NCBI GenBank assembly: GCA_900757715.1
Contig: CAAEOZ010000274.1
Span: forward strand, 1 to 12,691
DNA length: 12,691 nucleotides
Direction: 5' to 3'
Source of the DNA: an uncultured Veillonella sp.
Lineage (GTDB): Bacteria; Bacillota; Negativicutes; Veillonellales; Veillonellaceae
Shown one piece after another: positions 5,665 to 12,691 of the stretch (position 1 is its first letter; every line of letters begins with the position of its first letter). The notes beneath the pieces were generated by a model, which saw only the letters and a list, made by a program, of their open reading frames with translations, did no database searches and was not told the DNA's origin. Both the position numbers and the translations under genes were made by a program.

Positions 5665-8600
5665 TTATTTTGTAAGCCCTGCTTGTTGCATCAACAATGC
5701 AATTTGAGCCTTCATTTGTTCATTATCAGCCTTAACGGAAGACAATTCGTTGAGGCTTTCTTGCATGCGTGCATTTTCAGCTTTCAACGCTGTCACTTCA
5801 TCTTGCAACACATAAACGGAGCTGATAGGGCCACCTTTATAACGATCTGGAATCGCTTTCTTCGCATCGGAGTTACCGAATTTGTGAGTCACACCGGCAT
5901 TCACCATGTTATGGTGGCTACCAACAGATACGCCTACATGGAACATTGTATCTTCTGCTGTGTAATGTGCAACGCCTAACGCCGCTGCTGTTTCGCCTCG
6001 GTAATTACCTACACCAGCCATTACTTGAGTTGGTTCCAATGGATCGTATTGAATCGGTTTCAACGCAGACATAGCCGCCGCATGAGCACCTACACGTTGT
6101 GTTTCACCCGCTACAGCATTGATTGCATTCGCCATCTTATCTGTTGCACCTTTTAATTGATTTACGTTAACCGCATCAGTACCGTTCACACCAGCCGCAA
6201 CATTGGTAATTGTATTACCACCGTTGTTGAGGCCATCTTTAGTAAGACTAACTGCATTACCACTAGCAGGTGTAATCGTTACACCGCCACCGTTCATAAC
6301 TGTAGTATTGCCTGCAGCATCCTTAGTTGTTACTGTTTCAAGACCTTTTAAGTCTTTCGCCATACGAACCTTAAGGTTGCCAGTACCATCGGATACGACC
6401 CCTAAATTGTCTTCTGTAGTTAACTTGCTAGCATCAGTAATACCACCGATTACGTTTACTTGTTCGTTAAGCTTTTTGTTAATCACAGCGCCGCTATCGC
6501 CACCGTATTTCATACCATCATCTTTAGTTGCCACTTGGTGGGTTTTACCATTTTCGTCTTGGTATTTAATACGAGTGATTTCGTTGCCATCAAGATCAGG
6601 GTCACCTTTTTCAACAGAAATATCCGCACTACGGCCGTCCTTACCATTAAGACCGATGTGACCAACACCGTCTTTACCGGACATAGATACAGCATCTTTG
6701 CCGTCTTTACTAGCAATACCTACCTTGCCATCTGTGCCATTCGCGGTATCAGGGCCCGCGATAGATACGCCATCTTGACCATCTTTACCAACGTTAATAG
6801 TGCCTTTGTTACCGTCGATTTCAACCTTGTCACCGGCTTTGATTGTGCCTGCATTACCATCGATGGCAATTTGTTTCTTCGGATCGGAGCCTAATGTTAC
6901 TTGGTCTTTAAGGCTTACTTCATAGTTTTTAGAACCATTCGGATTGTCGCTTGGTGTAACCTTAATATTATCGCCTGCTGTTACCGTTGTAGTCGCAGCA
7001 GCTGCAGCTTGATCCAGTTGAGATTTATTGACTGCATCAGTTGGAGCTGTACCTTTAGCTACATTAGTAATCTTGTTACCACCGTTATCCAAACCATCTT
7101 TAGTTAGACTCACAGGGTTACCACTAGCAGGTGTAATCTTCATGCCGCCACCATTTACAACTGTAGTGTTGCCTGCAGCATCTTTAGTTGTTACTGTTTC
7201 AAGGCCTTTCAAGTCTTTTGTCATACGAACCTTGAGGTTATTGCTACCATCGGATACGACACCTAAATTGTCTTCTGTAGTCAACTTGCTAGCATCAGTA
7301 ATACCGCCGATTACATTTACTTGTTCGTTAAGCTTTTTGTTGATCACAGCACCGCTATCGCCACCGTATTTCATACCGTCATCTTTGGTTGCCACTTGGT
7401 GTGTTTTACCATTTTCGTCTTGGTATTTAATACGCGTGATTTCGTTGCCTTCGATATCAGGATCACCTTTTTCAGCAGTAATATCCGCACTTTTACCGTC
7501 TTTACCGCTTAAACCGATGTGACCTACACCATCTTTGCCGGAAATAGATACAGCATCCTTGCCGTTTTGATCTTTAACAGCTACCTTGCCATCTGTACCA
7601 TTCACTGTATCAGGGCCTGTGATGGATACGCCATTCTTACCATCTTTGGCAACCGTTACAGATTCAGCTTTAAGGTTTTTGCTCATTTTCACGTCAATCG
7701 TCGTATTGCCTGTTGCTGCATCTTGTTTGATGAAAGTCTTGATATTTTCACCGCTATAATCGGTATCAGCAGCTTTACCTTCGCCTTTTACGATTACGGT
7801 AGAACCTAATTTACTAGTTTGTACACCGCCTACATTAGCATCAAATTTAAGACCTGTTGCAGTTTGATTTGCCAAAGCTTGTTTCAATTGGTCTTCTGTT
7901 GCGGCACGACCAGATACAACATTACCTGGATCCCAAGTCTTATTATCAAGACCCGTAATATAGTTGCCTGTATTACCAGGGTTAGCACCATCAGCTTGTT
8001 TACCCATTGTTACGTCCCCTGCTTTCACAGTGTCCGTAGCCGTAACAGATCTAACATTAAGATCTTTCTTTAATTTAAGAGCAATCTTAGTATCATCACC
8101 AGTTTGAGTAATTTCTGTAGTGATGTTGTCATCACCGTTTACAGTTACTTTAGAGCCTAATTTATTCGTTTTTTCATCGTCATTATCCGCGTTAAAACGA
8201 AGGCCTTTATTGATAAGGTCTGTTTTAGTATTATCAATTTTATTATTTAAATCATTCTTGGTATTCGTAATTTGGTCACCAAGATCTTGCTTAACTTGAT
8301 GTAATTGACTGCCGTTAACTGCATCTTTAGAGTTAGCAGCCACGTCGCCATTAGCCACATTGGTGATCTTTTGGTCATTAGCATTGATACCATTTGGAGA
8401 TACATAATTCTTACCACCTACGGTCAAACCGCCGTTGTTGATAGTAGTATTACCAGCTGTAACGCTGTCCAAACCAGTCAATGTTTTAGCCAATTTCACA
8501 TTCAATGTGCCAGTACCATCGGATACAACACCGATATTGTTGTCAGACAATGTACCTGTAGCACCGCCTTTAACAGCAACCGTATCACCTAATTTCTTAT

Positions 8601-11109
8601 TGATTGTTGCACCAGAGTCCCCATCAAAGTTCAACCCTTTTTCAATAGTTTTATTGATAGTAACGATATCGCCAGCATTCTTTGCGATATTTTGCGTATT
8701 ATTAGCAATATTACCGGCATTTGTTGTGATATTTTGTTTGTTATCAGCGATAGCTTGTTTATTTTTGTCAATTTGATCTTTATTGGTATTAACTGTATCG
8801 TTAACCTTTTTCAACTGATCTTCAGTAGCAGCGCGACCAGGAACAGCCACAGGATTGGCTACATTCCAATCTGTATTTTGAAGACCTGTTACATGACCTG
8901 CATTACCATCTACAGTTACAGGATGTGCAGTACCAACATTGATTGTATTACCTAAGCCAACAGTATATTCCTTACCACCTACTGCATTTGTACCTTCTGT
9001 TACAGTTACATTTGCATCTTTTGCTTTCACAGTAGGCGCTTTATCGATAGAGTTAATCACATTTTGTAATTGACCATAGTTAACCGCATCATTAGGGTTA
9101 GTACCATCAGCTACATTGGTGATCTTTTGGTTATTCGCATTGATACCATTTGGAGATACATAGTTTTTACCATTTACGGTCAATCCGCCGTTATTGATAG
9201 TAGTACCACCAGCTGTAACGCTGTCCAAACCGGTCAATGTTTTAGCCAATTTAATATTTAACGTATCTGTTCCGTTGGAAACGACACCGATATTGTTATC
9301 TGTCAATTTAGTTGCATCGGTTACACCGCCCACAACATTAGTCTGTTCGCCTAATTTACGAGTGAATTTATTGTCTGCAGCTGCTGCAGCTTTTACATCG
9401 CCTGCATAGGATACGCCTTTTTCTACTTCCGTTTTAACTGCAAACAATTGGCTACCATTGATAGCATCAGTGGATGTAGCAGAAATACGACCAGCCGCTA
9501 CATTAGTAACAGTCCGTTCCATACCTGCCTTACCTACGCTTACTGTGGAAGCAGGGTTTGTGCCTGCAAAGTTATGAGTTGCCCCATTGATTGTTGCAGA
9601 AGAAGTAGCCACAGCCGCTGCTGTTTCAGAGCCATTACCGATAGCTACGGCATTGTCATTAGCTACTTTCGTATTATTACCAAGAGCTAAACCGTTAGCC
9701 CCTGTTACAGTAGCACTATTACCTAGAACCATGCCATTGTCACCGGAAATAGTAGAGTTACTACCTACTGCATAGGAGTTATCCGTTGTAATGGTGTTTT
9801 TATAACCAAACGCACCCGCCGTATTACCTTTAACCGTACCTGCAGTAACCTTTTTAATTTTATCGCCATTAGCTTCTGTAATTTCTGTAACAGTAGCAGT
9901 CCCTACCGTATTGTCACTACCGATAGCATATGCATTATTACCGTAAACCTTATTGCCTTTACCAAGAGCACCTGCGGATGCACCGGATAGAGTTGCATTC
10001 GTCATATCAAAGCCCACTGTATTTGTATCGCCGAGAGCTGTGGATTTCTCCCCATAAGCACCAGCCTGACTACCAATAGCAAGAGAGTTATTCCCCCAGC
10101 TACGAGCCATAGCACCGATAGCGGTGCTAGCCACACCTTTTGACAAGGAGTTAGCACCAATAGCATTAGAACCCGTGCCTAAAGACTGCGTCATCATACC
10201 AATAGCAAGGCTGGCATTTCCGATAGATGCAGTATTTACATAGTTCTTACTATCATTAAGAGCTGCTGTACCCAATCCACCTGGATGCAACGCAGCCACT
10301 TCACGGTTAAAGTTTTTCTGCGTACCTGGCACCGCTAAATCAGGAATAGCCTTATATAAATCAGGCTTTGCCTGATCGATATCATCACCGCCGATAGCGA
10401 TAGAAGACTGACCAATAGATCTTACATCACCGCCGATAGCCACAGATTGTGTGCCATATACCTTCGCTACGCTACCGATAGCTACAGATTGTGAAAACAG
10501 CTGTCCATCACCATCAGCAGTAGCATTTCTTCTAATTATATTAGCTTCTGCTGCAGCACCGATGACTACGTCACCACGAGAACCGTAAGAAGCGGCTTCC
10601 GCACCCATTACAACTGCACCGGATCCAGGTTGTTGATGATACTTGGAAATCGTGCTCTTCGCTTGACGACCTATTACAATATCGCCATTTTCCTTTGCAA
10701 CTGACCCTTGACCAATAGCAATAGTACCCGCAGGATATGGAACCTTCACTCGTTGTTGACCTTCAGCCTTTGCACCATTACCGATGGCAATACCATTTTC
10801 ACTTGTTGCTAATGTAGTCGCGTCATTACCTACAGCCACAGACTTAGCACCTGCGGATTTCGCATTATCACCGACTGCAACGCTATTGCTACCAGTAGCA
10901 GCAGCGCCCGGGCCTTGTACTACATTTGCTTCTGCAATTCCCGATACTAAACACCCCGTAATAGCAAACGCGCATAAAGCCGCACGGAAAGTAATGCTCG
11001 TTCTTGCAGAATTCACACTAGCTTTACCGCCACCACTCTTAACTAACTCAGATACTACAACGTAGCAATTTTTAGCTTTACTCCAAATTACATTATAAAT
11101 TCGATTCAT
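5665..11109 (-). CDS. Trimeric autotransporter adhesin TAA2 (YadA-like), complete, 1814 aa
   Basis: Complete type Vc autotransporter. ATG at 11109 follows AGAAAGGA (11115-11122) by 5 nt. Residues 1-25 (MNRIYNVIWS, NCYVVVSE) are an ESPR; hydrophobic core 42-58; likely cleavage AEA-N after residue 61. Head repeats of the xAIGxxA type run from about 70 to 495, with non-repeat insertions near 239-299 and 397-433. The first neck, DAINGSQL, is at 548-555. The stalk alternates beta modules, necks and coiled coils, including Asn-at-d heptads at about 779-815, and has a duplicated module of about 207 residues near the C-terminus. The four-stranded YadA anchor is residues 1694-1744, ending in KF; 70 more residues form a coiled coil on the periplasmic side. 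I see no cysteine in the mature chain. Its role is inferred as surface adhesin or autoaggregation factor; the receptor is unknown. It heads a likely operon with protein A (106 bp gap). Confidence 0.96.
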   Translation of the reverse strand: MNRIYNVIWSKAKNCYVVVSELVKSGGGKASVNSARTSITFRAALCAFAITGCLVSGIAEANVVQGPGAAATGSNSVAVGDNAKSAGAKSVAVGNDATTLATSENGIAIGNGAKAEGQQRVKVPYPAGTIAIGQGSVAKENGDIVIGRQAKSTISKYHQQPGSGAVVMGAEAASYGSRGDVVIGAAAEANIIRRNATADGDGQLFSQSVAIGSVAKVYGTQSVAIGGDVRSIGQSSIAIGGDDIDQAKPDLYKAIPDLAVPGTQKNFNREVAALHPGGLGTAALNDSKNYVNTASIGNASLAIGMMTQSLGTGSNAIGANSLSKGVASTAIGAMARSWGNNSLAIGSQAGAYGEKSTALGDTNTVGFDMTNATLSGASAGALGKGNKVYGNNAYAIGSDNTVGTATVTEITEANGDKIKKVTAGTVKGNTAGAFGYKNTITTDNSYAVGSNSTISGDNGMVLGNSATVTGANGLALGNNTKVANDNAVAIGNGSETAAAVATSSATINGATHNFAGTNPASTVSVGKAGMERTVTNVAAGRISATSTDAINGSQLFAVKTEVEKGVSYAGDVKAAAAADNKFTRKLGEQTNVVGGVTDATKLTDNNIGVVSNGTDTLNIKLAKTLTGLDSVTAGGTTINNGGLTVNGKNYVSPNGINANNQKITNVADGTNPNDAVNYGQLQNVINSIDKAPTVKAKDANVTVTEGTNAVGGKEYTVGLGNTINVGTAHPVTVDGNAGHVTGLQNTDWNVANPVAVPGRAATEDQLKKVNDTVNTNKDQIDKNKQAIADNKQNITTNAGNIANNTQNIAKNAGDIVTINKTIEKGLNFDGDSGATINKKLGDTVAVKGGATGTLSDNNIGVVSDGTGTLNVKLAKTLTGLDSVTAGNTTINNGGLTVGGKNYVSPNGINANDQKITNVANGDVAANSKDAVNGSQLHQVKQDLGDQITNTKNDLNNKIDNTKTDLINKGLRFNADNDDEKTNKLGSKVTVNGDDNITTEITQTGDDTKIALKLKKDLNVRSVTATDTVKAGDVTMGKQADGANPGNTGNYITGLDNKTWDPGNVVSGRAATEDQLKQALANQTATGLKFDANVGGVQTSKLGSTVIVKGEGKAADTDYSGENIKTFIKQDAATGNTTIDVKMSKNLKAESVTVAKDGKNGVSITGPDTVNGTDGKVAVKDQNGKDAVSISGKDGVGHIGLSGKDGKSADITAEKGDPDIEGNEITRIKYQDENGKTHQVATKDDGMKYGGDSGAVINKKLNEQVNVIGGITDASKLTTEDNLGVVSDGSNNLKVRMTKDLKGLETVTTKDAAGNTTVVNGGGMKITPASGNPVSLTKDGLDNGGNKITNVAKGTAPTDAVNKSQLDQAAAAATTTVTAGDNIKVTPSDNPNGSKNYEVSLKDQVTLGSDPKKQIAIDGNAGTIKAGDKVEIDGNKGTINVGKDGQDGVSIAGPDTANGTDGKVGIASKDGKDAVSMSGKDGVGHIGLNGKDGRSADISVEKGDPDLDGNEITRIKYQDENGKTHQVATKDDGMKYGGDSGAVINKKLNEQVNVIGGITDASKLTTEDNLGVVSDGTGNLKVRMAKDLKGLETVTTKDAAGNTTVMNGGGVTITPASGNAVSLTKDGLNNGGNTITNVAAGVNGTDAVNVNQLKGATDKMANAINAVAGETQRVGAHAAAMSALKPIQYDPLEPTQVMAGVGNYRGETAAALGVAHYTAEDTMFHVGVSVGSHHNMVNAGVTHKFGNSDAKKAIPDRYKGGPISSVYVLQDEVTALKAENARMQESLNELSSVKADNEQMKAQIALLMQQAGLTK
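6170..6790 (-). repeat. TAA2 stalk module, downstream copy
   Basis: About 621 bp (207 codons) repeated at 7031-7651 with an exact 861-bp offset and no indel at the points checked. The encoded unit runs from the collagen-like GKDG stretch through GMKYGGDSG and GGITDASKLTTED to a neck (DAVNVNQL). Most differences are synonymous. Confidence 0.85.
7031..7651 (-). repeat. TAA2 stalk module, upstream copy
   Basis: Partner of 6170-6790. The neck here is DAVNKSQL. The copies are separated by about 240 bp that encode a different module (TVTAGDNIKV onward). Confidence 0.85.
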
Positions 11110-11233
11110 GTTATTCCTTTCTCACGAACTACCGATTCTACCGGTTACGCATTCTGTTTATAGCCTCATATAAAAACAAAATAAAAGAAGAAGTAATAGA
11201 CATAAAAAATCATCTACACTTCTAACATAAAAC

Positions 11234-11266
11234 AATAGTACTCAATACTATAGTTTAAGTACTATT
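11234..11266. repeat. Nested dyad in the TAA2 leader
   Basis: AATAGTACT (11234-11242) and AGTACTATT (11258-11266) form a perfect 9-bp inverted repeat. Its 15-bp centre holds the palindrome ACTATAGT (11247-11254) on nearly the same axis. It lies 35-65 nt after the predicted start site, in the leader of TAA2. Confidence 0.5.
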
Positions 11267-11290
11267 ACGTATATCTTTTTCCTTTAAGAT

Positions 11291-11306
11291 ACTCACTCTA
11301 GTGACT
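11291..11306. repeat. Imperfect dyad at the TAA2 start site
   Basis: ACTCACT and AGTGACT around a 2-bp centre pair at 6 of 7 positions and overlap the predicted transcription start next to the -10. Operator-like in position; no regulator can be named. Confidence 0.3.
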
Positions 11307-11335
11307 ACTATATCAAAAATATTCAATATTGTAAA
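11307..11335 (-). promoter_or_regulatory. Sigma70-type promoter of TAA2
   Basis: On the minus strand TTTACA (11330-11335), a 17-bp spacer and TATAGT (11307-11312), preceded by TGA as an extended -10. Each hexamer matches 5 of 6 consensus bases. The DNA upstream of the -35 is A/T-rich. The start site would be near 11300, leaving a leader of about 190 nt before TAA2. Confidence 0.7.
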
Positions 11336-11474
11336 CAACTTTTTCATGTTTCATTCATTTTTATAGTTTATTTAATAGATTTAAAAAATAAGATAGAAAT
11401 TCTTCATCTTTTCTATATATTTATGGAATTAAATTTACATATTCATATATGAGAGATTTAGTCTATGTATGACA

Positions 11475-11503
11475 AAAGCCGAGGCAGTTTGTGCCTCGGC
11501 TTT
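11475..11503 (-). terminator. Terminator after protein B
   Basis: A 12-bp perfect GC-rich stem, AAAGCCGAGGCA (11475-11486) with TGCCTCGGCTTT (11492-11503), and a 5-nt loop. It lies 23 nt past the stop of protein B and is followed by a short T run (T4) on the minus strand. It separates the TAA3-B unit from TAA2. Confidence 0.8.
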
Positions 11504-11525
11504 CACCATTTATATAGTCTAAATT

Positions 11526-12170
11526 TTATTGAATTGTGGGCGCATTAATCGCCTTGCGAAGGTCTACTGTAGGAAGTTCGTCCATTGCAGGAGCCATTTT
11601 TTCGTCCACAGGTTTCACGCGATTATTACCGTCTTTCATAGCTTCGTTCAAGCTGAAGATAACCATTTCATTCATATAGAAACGCAATTCGTCATCATGT
11701 ACATTGGCTGTATTGCGATCCAAGATATCGATGATTTGTTGCGCATAGTCCAATTTAGCATCTTCAGATACAGTCACATGTTCTGTAAAGAACTGTTTGT
11801 AATCGTTGTACAAACGATCTAACGCCATGCGCGCATAGCTGTCATTTTTATAACGATGGCTCACGATGTACCAGCTGCGACGAACGTTCATGTAGTACAA
11901 CACATTGTTACGATACCGCTCTTGACCGGTCATAACACGGGAATCGTCCATAATACGTTTGCCCTTTTGGTCCAATTGGAATTGTGTGAAAGCATTGACT
12001 ACGTCCCGAACTTCTTCGCTAGGTACAGGAACAGCCACTTCCGCTTCAATCACGTTTAATGGTTCAGCCGAATGTTCTGGCATCATCAATCGATCTTGAG
12101 CCGCATCCGCTTGACCTACCGCACATACACAAGCAAGTGCCAATACAGGCATAAATTTTTTGAATTTCAT
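11526..12170 (-). CDS. Exported helical protein B, near-identical paralogue of protein A (214 aa)
   Basis: Same length and architecture as protein A, with about 8 differences in 214 residues by eye (for example K5 for T5, HS for QP at 33-34, P for H near the C-terminus). Start MKFKKF at 12170, AGGAGG at 12175-12180 with the same 4-nt spacing. Signal peptide to ADA-A at about 23. The DNA carries many synonymous differences from A, so the pair is not a very recent copy; protein sequence has been held constant. It sits 76 bp downstream of TAA3 and ends 23 nt before a hairpin terminator, so TAA3 and B look like one transcription unit. Cys14 and Cys16 inside the signal peptide could suggest a lipoprotein, but the residues before Cys14 (A-L-A) fit a lipobox poorly. 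Function unknown; candidate accessory factor for the adhesin. Confidence 0.88.
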   Translation of the reverse strand: MKFKKFMPVLALACVCAVGQADAAQDRLMMPEHSAEPLNVIEAEVAVPVPSEEVRDVVNAFTQFQLDQKGKRIMDDSRVMTGQERYRNNVLYYMNVRRSWYIVSHRYKNDSYARMALDRLYNDYKQFFTEHVTVSEDAKLDYAQQIIDILDRNTANVHDDELRFYMNEMVIFSLNEAMKDGNNRVKPVDEKMAPAMDELPTVDLRKAINAPTIQ

Positions 12171-12187
12171 AAATCCTCCTAATGATG

Positions 12188-12209
12188 AGCCGCCCCGGAA
12201 AGGGCGGCT
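12188..12209 (-). repeat. Intercistronic hairpin TAA3 / protein B
   Basis: AGCCGCCC (12188-12195) pairs with GGGCGGCT (12202-12209), 8 bp with a 6-nt loop. It is the counterpart of 5576-5597: the stem is conserved, the loop differs, and the distance to the ribosome binding site is the same. Confidence 0.65.
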
Positions 12210-12246
12210 TTCATATTCCTTACATGACTAGACTAAGAATTCTCCC

Positions 12247-12691
12247 TTATTTAGAAAGACCCACTTGTTGCATAAGTAATGCGATTTGAGCTTTCATTTC
12301 TTCATTATCTCGTTGTACTTGATCGTATTTAGCAGTTAACTCTAGATCATGTTGTTGCATACGAACATTATCAGCCTTAACGGAAGACAATTCGTTGAGT
12401 CTTTCTTGCATGCGTGCATTTTCAGCTTTCAATGCAGTCATTTCATCTTGCATTACGTACATGGAGCTAATAGGACCACCTTTGTAACGTTCAGGAACTG
12501 CTTTCTTCGCATCGGAAGTACCGAATTTACGAGTTACACCGGCATTTACCATGTTATGGTGGCTACCAACAGATACACCTACATGGAACATAGTATCTTC
12601 TGCTGTGTAATGTGCAACGCCAAGAGCCGCCGCAGTTTCACCTCTGTAATTACCGATACCGGCCATCACTTGAGTTGGTTCCAATGGATCA
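12247..12691 (-). CDS. Trimeric autotransporter adhesin TAA3, C-terminal end only
   Basis: The C-terminal 147 codons of a third adhesin, entering from the right edge and stopping at TAA (12247-12249). The visible part starts at DPLEPTQ, so it is a fragment of a longer gene and not a small protein. It holds the four anchor strands (VMAGIGNYRGE, AAALGVAHY, MFHVGVSVG, MVNAGVTRKF), nearly identical to TAA2, then a 91-residue tail with coiled-coil character ending MQQVGLSK. The tail is 21 residues longer than TAA2's. Protein B starts 76 bp downstream, giving the same adhesin-plus-partner order as TAA2 and protein A. The head and stalk are outside the window. Confidence 0.93.
   Translation of the reverse strand, partial: DPLEPTQVMAGIGNYRGETAAALGVAHYTAEDTMFHVGVSVGSHHNMVNAGVTRKFGTSDAKKAVPERYKGGPISSMYVMQDEMTALKAENARMQERLNELSSVKADNVRMQQHDLELTAKYDQVQRDNEEMKAQIALLMQQVGLSK

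Larger units (their letters stand above)
11110..11474. other. Non-coding gap, TAA2 to protein B terminator
   Basis: A/T-rich 365 bp with no gene. It carries the TAA2 ribosome binding site (11115-11122), the leader dyad, and the promoter at 11307-11335. From 11340 to 11474 I see only A/T-rich DNA that may serve as an upstream element. Confidence 0.6.

Noticed and set aside
6157..9775. Many plus-strand frames antisense to TAA2, including near-identical pairs at 6203-6661 and 7028-7522
   Set aside because: The pairs are the 861-bp stalk duplication read backwards, not a gene family.
12247..12684. Reading TAA3 as a complete 145-residue protein from TTG
   Set aside because: The TTG is an internal Leu codon; the frame continues to the window edge and matches the TAA2 anchor before it.

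Overview
The window looks like a chromosomal segment of a diderm Firmicute, most likely Veillonella (Negativicutes). Three giant trimeric autotransporter adhesins with extended signal peptides and YadA-type outer-membrane anchors mean an outer membrane. They sit alongside low-GC DNA and strong Firmicute-type AGGAGG ribosome binding sites. The genus is inferred from protein character and context, not from a database search.

Layout, read on the minus strand (right to left): (i) 12691-12247, the 3' end of adhesin TAA3, cut by the right edge; (ii) 12170-11526, a 214-residue exported helical protein B, followed by a hairpin terminator at 11475-11503; (iii) an AT-rich gap with a good sigma70-type promoter at 11307-11335; (iv) 11109-5665, complete adhesin TAA2 (1814 aa); (v) 5558-4914, exported helical protein A, about 96% identical to B, followed by a two-way terminator at 4801-4846; (vi) on the plus strand, 4535-4801, an 88-residue beta-rich protein of unknown function, convergent with A; (vii) a 700-bp AT-rich gap with an orphan terminator hairpin and a probable adhesin promoter; (viii) 3831-1, adhesin TAA1, cut by the left edge after 1277 intact codons and lacking its membrane anchor.

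The organising principle is a repeated cassette: promoter, adhesin, small hairpin, exported helical protein, terminator. The right-hand end of one cassette and one complete cassette are visible, and the start of a third. The adhesins vary in head and stalk while the exported partner is almost invariant, so the partner may serve the conserved part of every adhesin (barrel, periplasmic tail or export step). Both visible adhesin C-termini carry a periplasm-facing coiled coil after the beta-barrel, which canonical YadA lacks. It differs between the two by exactly 21 residues, three heptads.

The DNA is highly repetitive within and between the adhesin genes (periods of 735, 756 and 861 bp inside genes; cassette spacing 6612 bp), so recombination, gene conversion and assembly errors are all likely here.
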